From Oscillospiraceae bacterium (lineage in GTDB: Bacteria; Bacillota; Clostridia; Oscillospirales; Oscillospiraceae): DNA of 12,077 nt. Shown one piece after another: positions 1 to 6,684 of this stretch. Both the position numbers and the translations under genes were made by a program. The stretch covers positions 1 through 12,077 of the forward strand of contig SVKT01000038.1 of the NCBI GenBank assembly GCA_015068335.1. The letters run 5' to 3'. Each line of letters begins with the position of its first letter. Position 1 is the first letter of the stretch. Below the pieces are notes generated by a model. That model did not search any database. It was given only the letters and a program-made list of their open reading frames with translations, and was not told the origin of the DNA.

Positions 1-1325
1 ATCTGGGTGTCGGGCTTGGCGTTGAAGTACCAGCGGGCGGCATCCACGGAGATCTCGTCCAGCAGGTCGGCCAGCGCGATGGCCTTGCCGGTGCGCTTGC
101 TCATACGCACGGGTGCGCCGTCGCGCAGCAGTTTCACCAACTGCATCAGCACGATGTCCAGACGCTCGGTGCCGTTGAGGTCCAGCGCGTCCAGCGCGCC
201 CTTCAAACGGGCCACGTGGCCGTGGTGGTCGGCGCCCCAGATGTTGATGACCTTATCGAAGCCGCGAACGGCAAACTTGTTGCGGTGATAGGCAATGTCG
301 GCGGCGAAGTAGGTGTAGAACCCGTTGGCGCGGCGCAGCACGTCGTCTTTCAGGTCCAGTTTGTCCACATCGGCCTGCTTTTTACCGGCCTTGATGAGGT
401 TCTGGCGCATAATGTCGGCAGTGCGCAGCCACAACGCGCCGTCCTTTTCGTAGGTCCAGCCGTTGGCGGTGAGCATATCCACGGTTTCGGCCACATAGCC
501 GCTGTTGTGCAGGTCGGATTCCAGGAACCACACATCGTAGTTGATCTTGTAGCGCTGCAAGTCGGTCTTCATCTTGGGCAGATTGTGGCTGAGGCCGAAC
601 TGCGCCAGTTCATTCTGGCGCTCCTGTTCGGACGCGTTCAGCAGTTTTTCGCCGTTGAGGTCGTAATAGGCCTGTGCCAGATCCCGGATGTCGCCGCCCT
701 GATAGCCGTCCTCGGGGAAGGGCACGTTCTCCTCGCCCTGGATGATCTGCAAATAGCGGGCTTCCAGGGAGTGGGCAAACTTATCAATCTGGTTGCCGGC
801 GTCGTTGACATAGAACTCGCGGGACACCTCGGCGCCGCAGTGGGCCAGGACGGCCGCCAGCGTATCGCCCAGCACGCCGCCGCGGGCGTTGCCCATATGC
901 ATCGGGCCGGTGGGGTTGGCGGAGACGAACTCCACCATATACTTCTTCCCCTTCAATCCGTCGTTGGTACCGTAAGTCTCGCCCTCCGCTTCCACGGCGG
1001 CGCAGACGGCCTCGTACCAACTGTCGTTCAGGCGGAAGTTCAAAAAGCCGGGGCCGGCGATCTCAGCGGAGGCAAAATAGGTGCCTTCCAGCGCCATATG
1101 GTCCAGCAGGGTCTGGGCAATGTTGCGGGGGGGCTGGCGCAGCGCCTTGGAGGCGGCCAGCGCAAAGGTGGTGGTGAAGTCGCCGTTGGCGGCGTCCTTG
1201 GGGATCTCCACGGGAGCGGTCTTCACCTCTGCCTCGGGCAGAGAACCGTCCGCCACAGCGGCATTATAGGCCGCCATCGCCAGCGCCGCCACCTGATCCT
1301 TCGCATTCTGAATCATATTGATCAT
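1..1325 (-). CDS. argS: Arginyl-tRNA synthetase (3' end outside the window)
   Basis: Class I aminoacyl-tRNA synthetase that charges tRNA-Arg with arginine in the cytoplasm. The visible 441 codons hold the N-terminal Add-1-type domain (about residues 1-110) and the Rossmann catalytic core. The HIGH-type signature is PTGPMHMGNARGG (residues 138-150), so the motif reads HMGN instead of HIGH. The KMSKS-type loop is MSKRTG (408-413). The reading frame is open to the left edge; the C-terminal anticodon-binding domain, roughly 110-140 residues by comparison with the usual 550-580, lies outside. The start is placed at 1325 because GAGGAGA (1334-1340) sits 8 nt upstream; an in-frame ATG at 1316 is less well spaced. 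It is the last visible gene of the murI-DUF1934-argS operon, 33 bp after the DUF1934 stop. The same DUF1934-argS neighbourhood is known in Bacillus subtilis (ywiB-argS). Confidence 0.95.
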   Translation of the reverse strand, partial: MINMIQNAKDQVAALAMAAYNAAVADGSLPEAEVKTAPVEIPKDAANGDFTTTFALAASKALRQPPRNIAQTLLDHMALEGTYFASAEIAGPGFLNFRLNDSWYEAVCAAVEAEGETYGTNDGLKGKKYMVEFVSANPTGPMHMGNARGGVLGDTLAAVLAHCGAEVSREFYVNDAGNQIDKFAHSLEARYLQIIQGEENVPFPEDGYQGGDIRDLAQAYYDLNGEKLLNASEQERQNELAQFGLSHNLPKMKTDLQRYKINYDVWFLESDLHNSGYVAETVDMLTANGWTYEKDGALWLRTADIMRQNLIKAGKKQADVDKLDLKDDVLRRANGFYTYFAADIAYHRNKFAVRGFDKVINIWGADHHGHVARLKGALDALDLNGTERLDIVLMQLVKLLRDGAPVRMSKRTGKAIALADLLDEISVDAARWYFNAKPDTQ

Positions 1326-1358
1326 CCCATCTATCTCCTCATTCGTAATGTTTCTCAC

Positions 1359-1802
1359 TCAATCTTTCCGCTTCACGCGGATCTTGAAGCAGTTCCGTCC
1401 CGTGACGGTATGCTCCACGGCGATGGAATAGCGGATCTCCATCACGCCGCCCCGCTCACTGATATTGTGCCGCAGGCGGCTGGTTTGAATATCCACCATC
1501 AGCGCGCCGAAGGGCGTTTCGTACAAAGAGGAATGCTGCCGCCCCTCCTCAAAGACCATCTGGGAGTTCACGCTGCCGCTGCGCCGCAGGGTCACCCGGG
1601 GGCCTTTGATCTCGAAGGTGGTGGTCGTTCCCTCCATCCCCGTCAGCGCCATTTCCTGATATTCCAGCACGATGGCATCCTCGCGCAGTTCCATCGTGCC
1701 GTCGGTCATCAGTTCCGTGGCGTCCGGATCCACATCGTCAAAATACTGCTCGCCCCGGACGAACAGCGTCACGGGCAGTTTGTTTTGTTCAGTACCGCTC
1801 AA
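1359..1802 (-). CDS. DUF1934 (YwiB-like) beta-barrel protein
   Basis: A 147-residue protein of the DUF1934 family, small calycin-like beta-barrel proteins of unknown function. Recognised features are alternating beta-strand sequence such as GTTTTFEIKGPRVTLRRSG, the middle motif QMVFEEGRQHSSLYETPFGA, and a C-terminal strand MEIRYSIAVE. I chose the TTG codon at 1800-1802 as start: a perfect GGAGG lies 7 nt upstream inside the end of murI, whereas the longer open frame to 1865 would add 21 residues that overlap murI and do not resemble the family. The gene overlaps murI by 14 bp in a different frame, which suggests translational coupling, and precedes argS by 33 bp. Its link to cell-wall and translation genes is positional only; no biochemical role is known to me. 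Confidence 0.85.
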   Translation of the reverse strand: MSGTEQNKLPVTLFVRGEQYFDDVDPDATELMTDGTMELREDAIVLEYQEMALTGMEGTTTTFEIKGPRVTLRRSGSVNSQMVFEEGRQHSSLYETPFGALMVDIQTSRLRHNISERGGVMEIRYSIAVEHTVTGRNCFKIRVKRKD

Positions 1803-2604
1803 TGTCGATCCTCCGTGCGCCGCTGCGCAGTTCCTCCTGCAAAAAGACCGAGGCGATGCGCTCAAAGTCCTCCGGTCGGTCGCTGACGTAAAACTCCGCC
1901 GCGCCCTTCTGCGCGCCGTCTGCCCGGAGATCGCCGTCTTGCAGCAGCCGTTTCAGTTCAACGGCGGACTCCTCGCCGGCGGAGACCAGTGTCACCTCCG
2001 GCCCCATCACGTCGGCCACCACCTCCGTCAGCAGCGGATAGTGGGTGCAGCCGAGGATCAGGGTGTCGATGCCCGCCTCTTTCAACGGTTCCAGATATTC
2101 CCGGGCCACCGTTTCGATGACCACGTCGCCCCGGCGGAACCGGCCGTTTTCCACCAGCGGGACAAACAGCGGGCAGGGGGCGCAGAACACCTCCACGCTC
2201 TCGTCCAGCCGCCGCAGCGCCGCCTCGTAGGCGCCGGAGCGGACAGAGGCCAGGGTGGCGATCATACCGACTTTCTTGTTTTTAGTCACTTCCACCGCGC
2301 GGCGGCAGGTGGGCTCCACCACGCCGACGATGGGCAGGTCGTTTTCCTGCCGCAGCGTATCCAGCGAGGTGGTGGATACCGTGCCGCAGGCGATGAGGAT
2401 GGCTTTCAGGTCGAAGGAGCGCAGAAAGCGCACATCCTGCCGGGCGTATTTCAGCAGCGTCTCCTTGGAACGCCCGCCGTAGGGAACGCGGGCGGTATCG
2501 CCGAAATAGATCAGGTTTTCCTCCGGCAGGATCTGCCGCAGGGAACGCACGGCCGTCAAGCCGCCGAGGCCGGAATCGAACACGCCGATGGGCCGTTTAT
2601 CCAT
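1789..2604 (-). CDS. murI: Glutamate racemase
   Basis: A 271-residue cytoplasmic enzyme that interconverts L- and D-glutamate to supply D-Glu for peptidoglycan. Visible family motifs are FDSGLGGL (9-16; catalytic-site Asp10 and Ser11), FGDTARVPYG (34-43), the first catalytic cysteine in IACGTVSTT (Cys73), and the second in LGCTHYPLL (Cys186, His188). Length is normal. The usual ACNTA signature around the first cysteine reads ACGTV here, so the asparagine next to Cys73 is glycine. The frame is open upstream to 2736, but the ATG at 2604 starts the family-typical MDKRPIGVFDSG and follows an AAGGGGGAA ribosome binding site, so the 44-residue extension is rejected. It is first in the murI-DUF1934-argS operon, expressed from the promoter at 2657-2685. 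Confidence 0.96.
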   Translation of the reverse strand: MDKRPIGVFDSGLGGLTAVRSLRQILPEENLIYFGDTARVPYGGRSKETLLKYARQDVRFLRSFDLKAILIACGTVSTTSLDTLRQENDLPIVGVVEPTCRRAVEVTKNKKVGMIATLASVRSGAYEAALRRLDESVEVFCAPCPLFVPLVENGRFRRGDVVIETVAREYLEPLKEAGIDTLILGCTHYPLLTEVVADVMGPEVTLVSAGEESAVELKRLLQDGDLRADGAQKGAAEFYVSDRPEDFERIASVFLQEELRSGARRIDIERY

Positions 2605-2656
2605 ACCAGTTCCCCCTTCCCGGCGCACAACGCACCAAATTACACTAGGATTATAT

Positions 2657-2685
2657 ATTATACTATGCAAGCGCTTTTGCCGCAA
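2657..2685 (-). promoter_or_regulatory. Sigma-A promoter of the murI operon
   Basis: On the minus strand a -35 box TTGCGG (2680-2685) and a perfect -10 box TATAAT (2657-2662) are separated by exactly 17 bp. The predicted start near 2650 gives a leader of about 46 nt before murI. The spacer contains the 8-bp palindrome AAGCGCTT (2669-2676), which may be chance. Confidence 0.75.
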
Positions 2686-2739
2686 GACAGTTTTTAGTCT
2701 TTTTACCCTGTTTTTTGTATGGTAATTTCCCGTCACCTT

Positions 2740-2748
2740 TGCTATAAT
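2740..2748 (+). promoter_or_regulatory. Extended -10 promoter for the 137-residue gene
   Basis: TGCTATAAT is a full extended -10 element (TG, one base, then consensus TATAAT at 2743-2748). No good -35 box is seen at 16-18 bp, which is usual for extended -10 promoters. The start would fall near 2755, about 32 nt before the TTG start. It is divergent from the murI promoter, with about 55 bp between the two -10 boxes of the other strand's elements. Confidence 0.65.
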
Positions 2749-2786
2749 CCATCATATACAGAAAGTAACGACCGGGAGGTGGGCTC

Positions 2787-3200
2787 TTGAAAATCGAATT
2801 GACGGAGCAGCAGTTCCGCTATCTGCTGGATCTGGTATACATAGGAAACTGGGTGATGAACTCCACCCGGGAGAATGACCGCATCAAGGAATACGATCAG
2901 GTGGAGAGTCTGGTTTTCTCCCACTGCCTGCAACACAAAATGCGCAAACTGGTGGAGTTGTACCAGGGCGAACTGATCCCATCCCGCGCCTTTGCCGACG
3001 GCGGCATCCACGAAGTCATCGAAAGTTACGAGGACATCGCCTTCTACGAGATCCTGGCGGAGGAGATGGCCCTGCGGGATCTGGACGGTCTGCCCCTGAC
3101 TGCGGAAAACTACGGCACGCTGATGGAGCGCATTGACCGCTATATGGCCGATTTCAACCAGCACGGCACGGATCACATCTCCGTGGAACTGGACGAGTAA
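2787..3200 (+). CDS. Conserved-looking protein of unknown function, 137 residues
   Basis: I do not recognise the family. The protein is acidic, rich in Glu, Asp and Tyr, and looks mostly alpha-helical and soluble; no signal peptide, membrane segment or metal motif is visible. It begins MKIELTEQQFRYLLDLVYIG and ends in an acidic tail ISVELDE. It is judged real because it has an extended -10 promoter (2740-2748), a strong GGGAGG ribosome binding site (2774-2779) 7 nt before the TTG start, and codon use with G/C third positions like its neighbours. It is divergent from murI and precedes the DUF362 gene by 61 bp with no terminator between them, so the two may be co-transcribed. A longer frame on the opposite strand (2742-3278) is only a shadow. 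Confidence 0.75.
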   Translation: MKIELTEQQFRYLLDLVYIGNWVMNSTRENDRIKEYDQVESLVFSHCLQHKMRKLVELYQGELIPSRAFADGGIHEVIESYEDIAFYEILAEEMALRDLDGLPLTAENYGTLMERIDRYMADFNQHGTDHISVELDE

Positions 3201-3261
3201 GGCCGGCTCATAAACGTCAAAGAAAGACCTCATCATAAAATCACACAGAGGAGAAGAACGT

Positions 3262-4383
3262 ATGGCAGAAACATCCAAGGTTTACTTCGCAGACTTCCGC
3301 GCCCCCTCCTGGCGGGAGACCATCCCCCAGAAACTGGCTCGCCTGATTATGACCGCCGGCTTTGCCGATATGGATCTGGAAGGCAAGTACGTGGCCATCA
3401 AGACCCACTTCGGTGAGCCGGGCAATATGGCCTTCCTGCGCCCCAACTGGGCAAAGGTGCTGGTCCAACTGGTCAAGGATAAGGGCGGCAAGCCCTTCCT
3501 GACGGACTGCAACACCCTGTATATCGGCGGCCGCAAGAACGCCCTGGATCACATTGAATCCGCCTATCAGAACGGCTTTAACCCCTACAACACCGGCTGC
3601 CACATCATCATTGCCGACGGCATCAAGGGCAACGACGAGGTGGAAGTTCCCGTGGAGGGCGGCGAGTATGTGACCTCCGCCAAGATCGGCCGCGCCATTA
3701 TGGACGCAGACGTGTTCATCTCTCTCAGCCACTTCAAGGGCCACGAGCAGGCCGGTATGGGCGGCGCCCTGAAAAACATCGGTATGGGCTGCGGCAGCCG
3801 CGCCGGCAAGATGGAGCAGCACAACGCCGGCAAGCCTTTCGTCAAGGCCAAGAACTGCATCGGCTGCGGCTCCTGCGCCAAGATCTGCGCCCACGGCGCA
3901 CCCATCCGGGGTGAGGACGGCAAGTTCTCCATCGACACGGATAAGTGCGTGGGCTGCGCCCGCTGCCTTGCCATCTGCCCCAAGGACGCCATCCAGACCA
4001 AGTGGGATGAGGCACCCGCCATTTTGAACAAGAAGATCGCCGAATACAGCAAGGCGGTGGTGGACGGCCGTCCCTGCTTCCACGTTTCTCTCGTGCTGGA
4101 CGTCTCCCCCAACTGCGACTGCCACGCCGAAAACGACGTGCCCATCGTTCCCAACGTGGGTATGTTCGCCTCCTTCGACCCCGTGGCGCTGGATCAGGCC
4201 TGCGCCGACGCCGTGATGGCACAGCCCAAAGTCCCCAACTCCGCCCTGTTCGACGAGGGCTGCGACTGCAACGACGCCGACGTTTTTCACGCCGTCCATC
4301 CCGTCACCGACTGGCAGGTGTGTCTGGAACACGCCGAAAAACTGGGGCTGGGCAGCCGGACATACGAACTGGTCAAGATCTGA
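3262..4383 (+). CDS. DUF362 protein with two 4Fe-4S motifs
   Basis: A 373-residue cytoplasmic Fe-S protein of the DUF362 family, probably an electron carrier or redox-linked protein; the family's reaction is not established. The DUF362 fold spans about residues 40-180 and resumes at 275-320 (NVGMFASFDPVALDQA). Between these parts is a dicluster ferredoxin insert: Cys199-x2-Cys202-x2-Cys205-x3-Cys209 and Cys229-x2-Cys232-x2-Cys235-x3-Cys239-Pro. Two CDC motifs (285-287 and 334-336) add four cysteines near the C-terminus. There is no signal peptide. The ATG at 3262 follows a GAGGAGAA ribosome binding site. It lies 61 bp after the unknown 137-residue gene, and a strong terminator begins 11 bp after its stop. 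Confidence 0.9.
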   Translation: MAETSKVYFADFRAPSWRETIPQKLARLIMTAGFADMDLEGKYVAIKTHFGEPGNMAFLRPNWAKVLVQLVKDKGGKPFLTDCNTLYIGGRKNALDHIESAYQNGFNPYNTGCHIIIADGIKGNDEVEVPVEGGEYVTSAKIGRAIMDADVFISLSHFKGHEQAGMGGALKNIGMGCGSRAGKMEQHNAGKPFVKAKNCIGCGSCAKICAHGAPIRGEDGKFSIDTDKCVGCARCLAICPKDAIQTKWDEAPAILNKKIAEYSKAVVDGRPCFHVSLVLDVSPNCDCHAENDVPIVPNVGMFASFDPVALDQACADAVMAQPKVPNSALFDEGCDCNDADVFHAVHPVTDWQVCLEHAEKLGLGSRTYELVKI

Positions 4384-4393
4384 CAGCAAACAA

Positions 4394-4423
4394 AAAGAGG
4401 ACTTCCGAACGGAAGTCCTCTTT
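4394..4423. terminator. Bidirectional rho-independent terminator
   Basis: Perfect 13-bp stem: AAAGAGGACTTCC (4394-4406), loop GAAC, GGAAGTCCTCTTT (4411-4423). It is followed by T-rich sequence on the plus strand (TTTCTTT) and by a T5 run on the minus strand, so it can end both the DUF362 transcript and the convergent lipoprotein transcript. Confidence 0.92.
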
Positions 4424-4445
4424 CTTTATGCATCGATTCGGGGAA

Positions 4446-5021
4446 TCAGGCGAACAGGGCGTTGAAAGCGTCCACGTAGGCCTCGCAGTCGGAAGAAACA
4501 GCCATCAGGACATAAGCGCCGTTGGACACGATGCGGGAATTGTTGGCCCAGTTTTCCTGCACGGCGGGATAGTTCATATGGTTATCCTTCTCGGTGTTGA
4601 TGCGGTTCTGCAACGCAGCCTTGACAGCCTCCACATCTTCCTCGGAAGCAGCCTCAATCAGAGCCACCTCATAAGGAACGCCGCTCATCTGGGGGAAATA
4701 GATGTGCATCTGCTTGGGACTCAGAGCGGTCAGGCCGGGATAGAAACCGTCCACCATCTCCGTCATCTCGGCCATATCGCCAACAGAGGGGCCGGTAGGA
4801 TAGCCGTCTGCATCCTGGGGATACAGTTCGGTATAGAGTTCCTGATAGAAAACATCCAGATCCACGGAAACTTCGGTCTTATCGCCGGAAGTCTCGGGGT
4901 TGGTGGTCTCTTCCTGCTTGTTGTCCTCGGCGGGGGTCTTGTCTTCGTCCTTCTTGGCGCCGCAGGCAGCCAGGCTCAGCAGCATAGCCAGAGTCAGGAA
5001 CAGGGTCAGAATCTTCTTCAT
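4446..5021 (-). CDS. DUF4358-like lipoprotein
   Basis: A 191-residue secreted lipoprotein. The N-terminus MKKILTLFLTLAMLLSLAAC has a Lys pair, a hydrophobic helix and a lipobox LAAC with the lipidated cysteine at residue 20. An acidic, Thr/Glu-rich linker follows (about 22-50). The globular part (about 50-191) resembles DUF4358: YFPQMSGVPYEVALIEAAS, then EAVKAALQNRI, then a C-terminal RIVSNGAYVLMAVSSD with a helix. The family's function is unknown; such proteins are common in gut Firmicutes. The ATG at 5021 has AAGGAG 9 nt upstream; a 14-residue extension to 5063 is rejected since it would place charge and proline before the signal. No clear promoter was found upstream. It stands alone, convergent with the DUF362 gene. 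Confidence 0.85.
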   Translation of the reverse strand: MKKILTLFLTLAMLLSLAACGAKKDEDKTPAEDNKQEETTNPETSGDKTEVSVDLDVFYQELYTELYPQDADGYPTGPSVGDMAEMTEMVDGFYPGLTALSPKQMHIYFPQMSGVPYEVALIEAASEEDVEAVKAALQNRINTEKDNHMNYPAVQENWANNSRIVSNGAYVLMAVSSDCEAYVDAFNALFA

Positions 5022-5105
5022 AATAAGTATCTCCTTTGCAATTTCAGGCGCTCGGGGCGCCAATTTTCACGTTTTTGAGGGGCACAGTATTGATAGACGG
5101 TCTGC

Positions 5106-5144
5106 GCAGAAAAAAGTTCCCGCTTTCGAAAAAATTTTTTCTGC
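5106..5144. repeat. Inverted repeat with A6T6 tract upstream of the lipoprotein gene
   Basis: GCAGAAAAAA (5106-5115) and TTTTTTCTGC (5135-5144) form a perfect 10-bp inverted repeat with a 19-bp centre. The right arm overlaps the palindrome AAAAAATTTTTT (5129-5140). It lies 85-123 bp upstream of the lipoprotein start, between that gene and the terminator of the CofE-family gene. It could be an upstream promoter element, a regulator site or a second terminator; the sequence does not decide. Confidence 0.5.
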
Positions 5145-5162
5145 CCGCTCTATCCCGCAAAA

Positions 5163-5187
5163 GTGCCCCGCAGCGGTTGCGGGGCAC
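5163..5187 (-). terminator. Probable terminator of the CofE-family gene
   Basis: Perfect 10-bp GC-rich stem GTGCCCCGCA (5163-5172) / TGCGGGGCAC (5178-5187) with a 5-nt loop. It lies 11 bp after the stop codon. The T run on the minus strand is only four long (5159-5162), so termination may be incomplete and could read into the lipoprotein gene. Confidence 0.7.
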
Positions 5188-5198
5188 CGAATGGGTTC

Positions 5199-6392
5199 TT
5201 ATTCCGTGGTATAGTTATCGAAGTAGCCCTGGATATAGACGATGGGCGTACCCTTGTCGCCGGAACCGGAGGTCAGGTCGCACAGGGAGCCGATCAGGTC
5301 GGTCAGGCGGCGGGGGGTGGTACCCTCGGACACCATATTGCCCACCAGGCTGCCGTCCTTCTCCTGAATTCTGCTCTTGATGGCTTCTTTCAGGGCGTCG
5401 CCGGACAATTCGGCGTAGTCGTTATCTGCCAGATACTTCAATTTCAGTTCGTTGGGCGTGCCTTCCAGACCGGCGGTGTAGGCGGGAGAGACCACAGGGT
5501 CGGCCAGTTCCCAGATCTTGCCGACGGGATCCTTGAAGGCGCCGTCGCCGTAGACCATAACCTCCACGTGTTTGCCGGTGGCGTCCAGAATGCGCTTCTG
5601 GATGTCTTCCACCAGATCCTGGCAGTCGCGGGGGAACAGTTTGACCTGGTCCTCGGTGGACTTGTTGGTGCCCAGCAGACCGTACTTTTCGTTGTAGCCG
5701 CTGCCGTTCACGGGGGCGGTCAGGATCTCGTCCAGACCGAACACACGCTGGGCGCCGGCGGCTTTCAGCAGGCGCTTGGTGCGGGCACGGGTATGGATGT
5801 CACAGTTGATGACGTTCTTGGTGTAGTCCAGCACGGCGCGGGGATCGTTGGCGAAGATGATCTCCACCTCGGCGCCGGCTTCCCGGATCAGGCTCTCGTA
5901 GTACTCCACGTAGTCCACGCCGGTGAAGGGATGCTTCTCGTAGCCGAACAGTTCACGATACTTTTCCAGAGAGAGGACGTCCTTATAGGGGTCCACGCCC
6001 TTTTCGTCCAGCGCATCCAGGCTGACCAGATGGTTGCCCACCTCGTCGGAGGGATAACTGAGCATCAAAACGACCTTCCTGGCGCCCATAGCGATGCCGC
6101 GCAGGCAGATGGCAAAGCGGTTGCGGCTGAGGATGGGGAAAATAACGCCAATGGTTTCGCCGCCCAGTTTGGTGCGGACGTCCTCGGCAATGTCGGCCAC
6201 AGAGGCATAGTTGCCCTGGGCGCGGGCCACGATGGCCTCCGTCATTGCAACGATGTCGCGGTCACGCACGGCAAAACCGTCGTCTGCGGCGGCATCCAGC
6301 ACACAATTGGTAACGATCTCCGCCAGATTGTCGCCCTGACGGATGATGGGGGCGCGAACACCCCGGGAAACAGTGCCGACCATACGGCTCAT
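5199..6392 (-). CDS. Coenzyme F420-0:L-glutamate ligase (CofE) family protein
   Basis: A 397-residue protein of the F420-0 gamma-glutamyl ligase family. The N-terminal stretch GVRAPIIRQGDNLAEIV (11-27) followed by GFAVRDRDIVAMTEAIVARAQG (39-60) fits the CofE pattern of 'go beyond, ligand, then DIVVAQKIVSKAEG'. A C-terminal segment YGDGAFKDPVGKIWELADP (281-299) resembles the metal- and nucleotide-binding half. It is longer than the roughly 250 residues of archaeal CofE, with extra sequence around 110-240. True CofE adds glutamates to F420-0 using GTP; no other F420 gene is in the window, so the substrate here is unknown and could be another gamma-glutamyl acceptor. The ATG at 6392 is chosen because AAGGA (6401-6405) lies 8 nt upstream; the frame extends to 6554 without family resemblance. 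Monocistronic, with its own promoter. Confidence 0.82.
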   Translation of the reverse strand: MSRMVGTVSRGVRAPIIRQGDNLAEIVTNCVLDAAADDGFAVRDRDIVAMTEAIVARAQGNYASVADIAEDVRTKLGGETIGVIFPILSRNRFAICLRGIAMGARKVVLMLSYPSDEVGNHLVSLDALDEKGVDPYKDVLSLEKYRELFGYEKHPFTGVDYVEYYESLIREAGAEVEIIFANDPRAVLDYTKNVINCDIHTRARTKRLLKAAGAQRVFGLDEILTAPVNGSGYNEKYGLLGTNKSTEDQVKLFPRDCQDLVEDIQKRILDATGKHVEVMVYGDGAFKDPVGKIWELADPVVSPAYTAGLEGTPNELKLKYLADNDYAELSGDALKEAIKSRIQEKDGSLVGNMVSEGTTPRRLTDLIGSLCDLTSGSGDKGTPIVYIQGYFDNYTTE

Positions 6393-6445
6393 AAGAACAC
6401 TCCTTTTTGTATCAACAGACAAATTGGATGAAGCATAAAAACGCA

Positions 6446-6468
6446 AGTTGAAAAATAACTCTTCAACT
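6446..6468 (-). repeat. Stem-loop at the predicted 5' end of the CofE-family mRNA
   Basis: AGTTGAA (6446-6452) and TTCAACT (6462-6468) form a 7-bp inverted repeat with a 9-nt centre. It begins within one base of the start predicted from the -10 box at 6474-6479, so the transcript would open with a hairpin. It could stabilise the mRNA or be an operator. Confidence 0.5.
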
Positions 6469-6473
6469 ATGTT

Positions 6474-6502
6474 AGAATAGCAAGAATTTTTCCGCTTGTA
6501 AA
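6474..6502 (-). promoter_or_regulatory. Sigma-A promoter of the CofE-family gene
   Basis: On the minus strand -35 TTTACA (6497-6502), 17-bp spacer, -10 TATTCT (6474-6479), with a TG dinucleotide one base before the -10 box (extended -10). The leader to the ATG would be about 75 nt. The remaining stretch 6503-6633 is AT-rich and holds nothing else I can name. Confidence 0.75.
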
Positions 6503-6633
6503 TCCATATTTGAAAAAAACTTGTGCTTTTATCTGTATTTTTGCTGAATGCCACTATTTTTATTCCTTATATCTCCCCGCTTATGCCGCCAAACCGCCCC
6601 CCGATCCGCAGCATTTTTTCTCCCCGGCGGGCG

Positions 6634-6668
6634 AAAAAAAGCCGCCTGTACCGAACAGTACAGGCGGC
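6634..6668 (-). terminator. Terminator of the flavorubredoxin-desulfoferrodoxin operon
   Basis: Perfect 11-bp stem GCCGCCTGTAC (6641-6651) / GTACAGGCGGC (6658-6668) with loop CGAACA, followed on the minus strand by seven T (6634-6640). It starts 16 bp after the desulfoferrodoxin stop. Confidence 0.93.
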
Positions 6669-6684
6669 GTGGTGTTGATGCCGA

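Noticed and set aside
216..1886. 556-codon open frame on the plus strand
   Set aside because: It is antisense to argS and DUF1934, both with clear family motifs. Its product is low-complexity Gly/Val/His/Gln-rich, the usual shadow of a GC-rich gene with few TTA/CTA/TCA codons.
2669..2676. AAGCGCTT palindrome within the murI promoter spacer
   Set aside because: Only 8 bp and without a second copy; likely chance.
3241..4389. 382-codon frame on the minus strand
   Set aside because: Antisense shadow of the DUF362 gene; it would also start inside the strong terminator region and has no ribosome binding site.
5163..6431. 422-codon frame on the plus strand
   Set aside because: Antisense shadow of the CofE-family gene, with the same Gly/Val/His/Gln bias as the other shadows and starting in a terminator hairpin.
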